Shown here: positions 62,099-64,000 of the stretch, one piece after another
How positions within the stretch are numbered: the first letter of the stretch is position 1
How the letters are laid out: every line of letters starts with the position of its first letter
NCBI RefSeq assembly: GCF_014705615.1
Contig: NZ_JACXJA010000006.1
Coordinates: 62,001 to 126,000 of the forward strand
Source of the DNA: Paenibacillus oceani
GTDB taxonomy: Bacteria; Bacillota; Bacilli; Paenibacillales; NBRC-103111
Reading direction: 5' to 3'
DNA length: 64,000 bases
Translations under genes and position numbers: made by a program
Notes under the pieces: model-generated
Seen by the model: the letters and a program-made list of their open reading frames with translations, nothing else
Told to the model about the DNA's origin: nothing
The model's database searches: none

Positions 62099-63588
62099 GG
62101 CGCGCCTCCTTCCGTCCGCCGGACCGCATAAAACTGTTTATTCATCCGCACCTTCCGGCGGCGGCGCCAGCCGAGGAACATCCGGAAGACGACGGCGAAC
62201 AGGATCACTCCGGCGACAAACCATACAAAGTGTTCGCGCATATAGTTTTTGCGGTGCTCCAGGTAAGCGAGCGAATATTCCCTGTAGGAGCGCGCGGTTT
62301 TGAAGTATTCCATCGCTTCCTTGTACTGTTCCTGCTTGTATAGCGCCTTGCCGATCGCCAAGTACGCCAAATTGTAGTTGCTGTTGCGCTGCAGCACATC
62401 CATCCACGGTTCCTTCGATTGCTCGTACAGACCGTCCGAGTACAGGACCGACGCCCGGTGAACGAGATCGCCGAATTCGGTCGTGCGGAAACGGTCGATC
62501 CGGTTTCGCGTCTCGTCGGCGATATAGATGACGCCCCTGGAGTTGACGGCGATGCTGGAAGGCGTAATCATCAGGCCGTCCTGCGATCCGATCCCGCCGA
62601 ACACGAAGAGCAGATTGCCCAGGCTGTCGTACTGGAACGCCTTGCCGGTCATCTGATCGAGCACCGTAATGAATCCCTGGTTATCGACCGTTACGCTGAC
62701 GAACACGTGCTTGCGCTCCTGCTGCTTGCCCTTGCTGTCCGTAATGACGCGGAAGCGGGTGTCGCCGTAGCGGCCTAGGGCCGATTCCTGGGCGTTCAGC
62801 GTGTCGACGCCCACGGCGCTCAGCCGTTTCGCCTGCAGCGTATCGATGCCGAGCGTCGTCGTATAGATGAAGCCGTCCCGGTCTTGAAACAGGTTGGAGA
62901 ACTCGGGTGGCTTCTCCGTAGCCATTTGCGCTTTTTGCTCCTTCGTCGCAATCAGTCTCGTAATGATTCGCGTCACGCTGAAGGGCACATGGTTCGCTCC
63001 GAAGAAACCGGCGAACTCCCCGTTCGGGTCGAGCTGCATCAGCCCCTGGTACAAACCGTCGACGACGACGAACATATAGCCGCGCTTATCGACGACGAGC
63101 TTGGAGGGGACGAACTGGAATTTGTCGCCGAGCAGCGGGTTTTTCGGATCGCGGTAATCCCGCACGAACTTGCCGGCGGAATCGAAGACGGCGATCCGGC
63201 TGTTTTTCGTATCCGCTACATAAACGGTTCCGTCGTCGGTGACGAATACCCCTTTCGGACCGTTCAGCTTTCCTTCCCCTTCGTCCGTTCCGAACACCCG
63301 GAGCAGGCGGTTGTCGCCGGACAGATGGACGACGCGGTTGTTGCCCGAGTCGACGACGTACAAGGAATCGTCCGCCGCGACGAATAAATGCTGCGGCGCC
63401 TTGAACGGACCGGACTGTCCGTCGTATCCGTCGATGGAATCCAGATATACGTATCCGTTCAAGGATGGGACCGGATTGTCTTTATGGTCGTACACGTACC
63501 CGCTGTAAGGAGTCACGGCGTAAGCTGACGGCGCAGCCAGGACGGAGAGCAAAACTGCAGCGAGTATGAGCGCGACGGTTCGGCTCAT
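62095..63588 (-). CDS. NHL-repeat propeller and TPR membrane protein
   Basis: A 497-residue protein: signal peptide (residues 1-24, ending ...PSAYA), then six NHL-like blades between residues ~45 and 390 (VAADDSLYVVDSGNNRVVHL; VTDDGTVYVADTKNSRIAVFD; AVNSRGVIYIADETRNRIDRF), a short TPR helical pair (YNLAYLAIGKALYKQEQYKEAMEYFKTA), and a C-terminal TM helix with an Arg-rich tail (WRRRRKVR). The propeller and TPR face outward. The start is the ATG at 63588, or a TTG two codons earlier; GGAGGG precedes both. Role unknown; perhaps a scaffold for the DUF5696/transporter complex. Confidence 0.82.
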   Translation of the reverse strand: MSRTVALILAAVLLSVLAAPSAYAVTPYSGYVYDHKDNPVPSLNGYVYLDSIDGYDGQSGPFKAPQHLFVAADDSLYVVDSGNNRVVHLSGDNRLLRVFGTDEGEGKLNGPKGVFVTDDGTVYVADTKNSRIAVFDSAGKFVRDYRDPKNPLLGDKFQFVPSKLVVDKRGYMFVVVDGLYQGLMQLDPNGEFAGFFGANHVPFSVTRIITRLIATKEQKAQMATEKPPEFSNLFQDRDGFIYTTTLGIDTLQAKRLSAVGVDTLNAQESALGRYGDTRFRVITDSKGKQQERKHVFVSVTVDNQGFITVLDQMTGKAFQYDSLGNLLFVFGGIGSQDGLMITPSSIAVNSRGVIYIADETRNRIDRFRTTEFGDLVHRASVLYSDGLYEQSKEPWMDVLQRNSNYNLAYLAIGKALYKQEQYKEAMEYFKTARSYREYSLAYLEHRKNYMREHFVWFVAGVILFAVVFRMFLGWRRRRKVRMNKQFYAVRRTEGGAP

Positions 63589-63605
63589 CTTCAAAGTGAT
63601 CCCTC

Positions 63606-64000
63606 CTATGCTTTGATCCCGGAATGAGCCATCGTCTCCATCACTCTTCGTTGGGTGACGATAAACATGACCAGCGTCGGGATGATCATGAGCAAACTTG
63701 CGGCCGCCAGCGCGCCTACCCTGGCTACCGATCCCGCCCCTCCGCTGATCGTTCCGATCGCGTAGGGCAAGGTTTTCATCTGATCCGTCGTCGTGTACAG
63801 CATCGCCGGACCGGCGTTGTTCCAGGCGCCGATAAAGGTCAGCAGCGTCATCGTCGCCACCGCCGGCATCAGCATCGGCATGACGACATAGATGAACGTC
63901 CGCCATTCCCCCGCGCCGTCCATCCGGGCCGCTTCGAGCAGCGCGTCGGGGACGGAATCGAGATACTGCTTCATCAGGAACAGTCCCATCGGCGCGGCCA
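63606..64000 (-). CDS. ABC sugar permease, partial (cut by window edge)
   Basis: The C-terminal ~131 residues of a MalG-type permease; the gene continues beyond 64000. The EAA loop reads LLEAARMDGAGEWRTFIYVVMPMLMPAVATM, and the end is MFIVTQRRVMETMAHSGIKA. It lies 17 bases before the NHL gene. It is a second permease of the same type as the one at 57263-58261, so the locus probably holds two complete permease pairs. Confidence 0.9.
   Translation of the reverse strand, partial: AAPMGLFLMKQYLDSVPDALLEAARMDGAGEWRTFIYVVMPMLMPAVATMTLLTFIGAWNNAGPAMLYTTTDQMKTLPYAIGTISGGAGSVARVGALAAASLLMIIPTLVMFIVTQRRVMETMAHSGIKA

Overview
The window comes from an endospore-forming, moderately high-GC Firmicute of the Paenibacillus/Cohnella type. 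The evidence is gerQ (spore coat), a YjcZ-type spore peptide, a nucB-type DNase, ctaB plus a SCO protein, strong AGGAGG ribosome binding sites, several TTG/GTG starts, and many carbohydrate genes including a DUF5696 ABC locus. No rRNA, tRNA, prophage or CRISPR array was seen. The only insertion sequence is a decayed IS3-type fragment.

Layout. 0-8.5 kb holds housekeeping and sporulation genes: HAD hydrolase, a CvpA-like/transglutaminase membrane protein, an MFS transporter, a 34-residue spore peptide, a stand-alone Toprim protein, an AEC permease, SCO, CtaB and GerQ. 8.5-14.8 kb holds a zinc dehydrogenase, a GntR/solute-binding fusion regulator, a DegT aminotransferase, an AraC regulator and an SGNH hydrolase. 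14.9-24.7 kb is one tight minus-strand eight-gene catabolic operon: mutarotase-like protein, tandem-duplicated DHS-like protein, HAD, large glycosidase-like protein, BNR sialidase-like protein, ThuA, Gfo/Idh and YhcH. A ROK repressor gene follows at 25-26.2 kb. AT-rich ACTTAAnnnTTAAgT-like sites lie in or next to the promoters of this operon, the ROK gene, a sugar isomerase (27.4-28.3 kb) and a CehA/PHP metallohydrolase (34.5-37.1 kb), which suggests a local regulon. 26.2-31.4 kb is rich in repeats and decayed genes. 31.4-34.1 kb encodes a SIS isomerase, a NadD-like protein and a glucose-dehydrogenase-like enzyme.

38.1-55 kb is almost entirely minus strand and rich in phosphoester enzymes: three paralogous histidine phosphatases, three calcineurin-type phosphoesterases and an EEP-fold protein. 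Among them are two deacetylase-like proteins, a second sugar isomerase, a TIM-barrel glycosidase-like protein, a PhyH oxygenase, a propeller/toroid protein and a second Gfo/Idh. 54.4-64 kb is an ABC sugar importer locus with two lipoprotein solute-binding proteins, three permeases (one cut by the window edge), DUF5696, Yip1 and an NHL/TPR membrane protein. No ABC ATPase is present, so a shared MsmX-type ATPase is presumed.

Taken together, the accessory region looks like machinery for capture and intracellular processing of a modified, possibly phosphorylated, oligosaccharide. The substrate cannot be named from sequence. Intergenic regions also carry several unrelated degenerate tandem repeats (9, 12, about 13, 32 and about 57 bp units).
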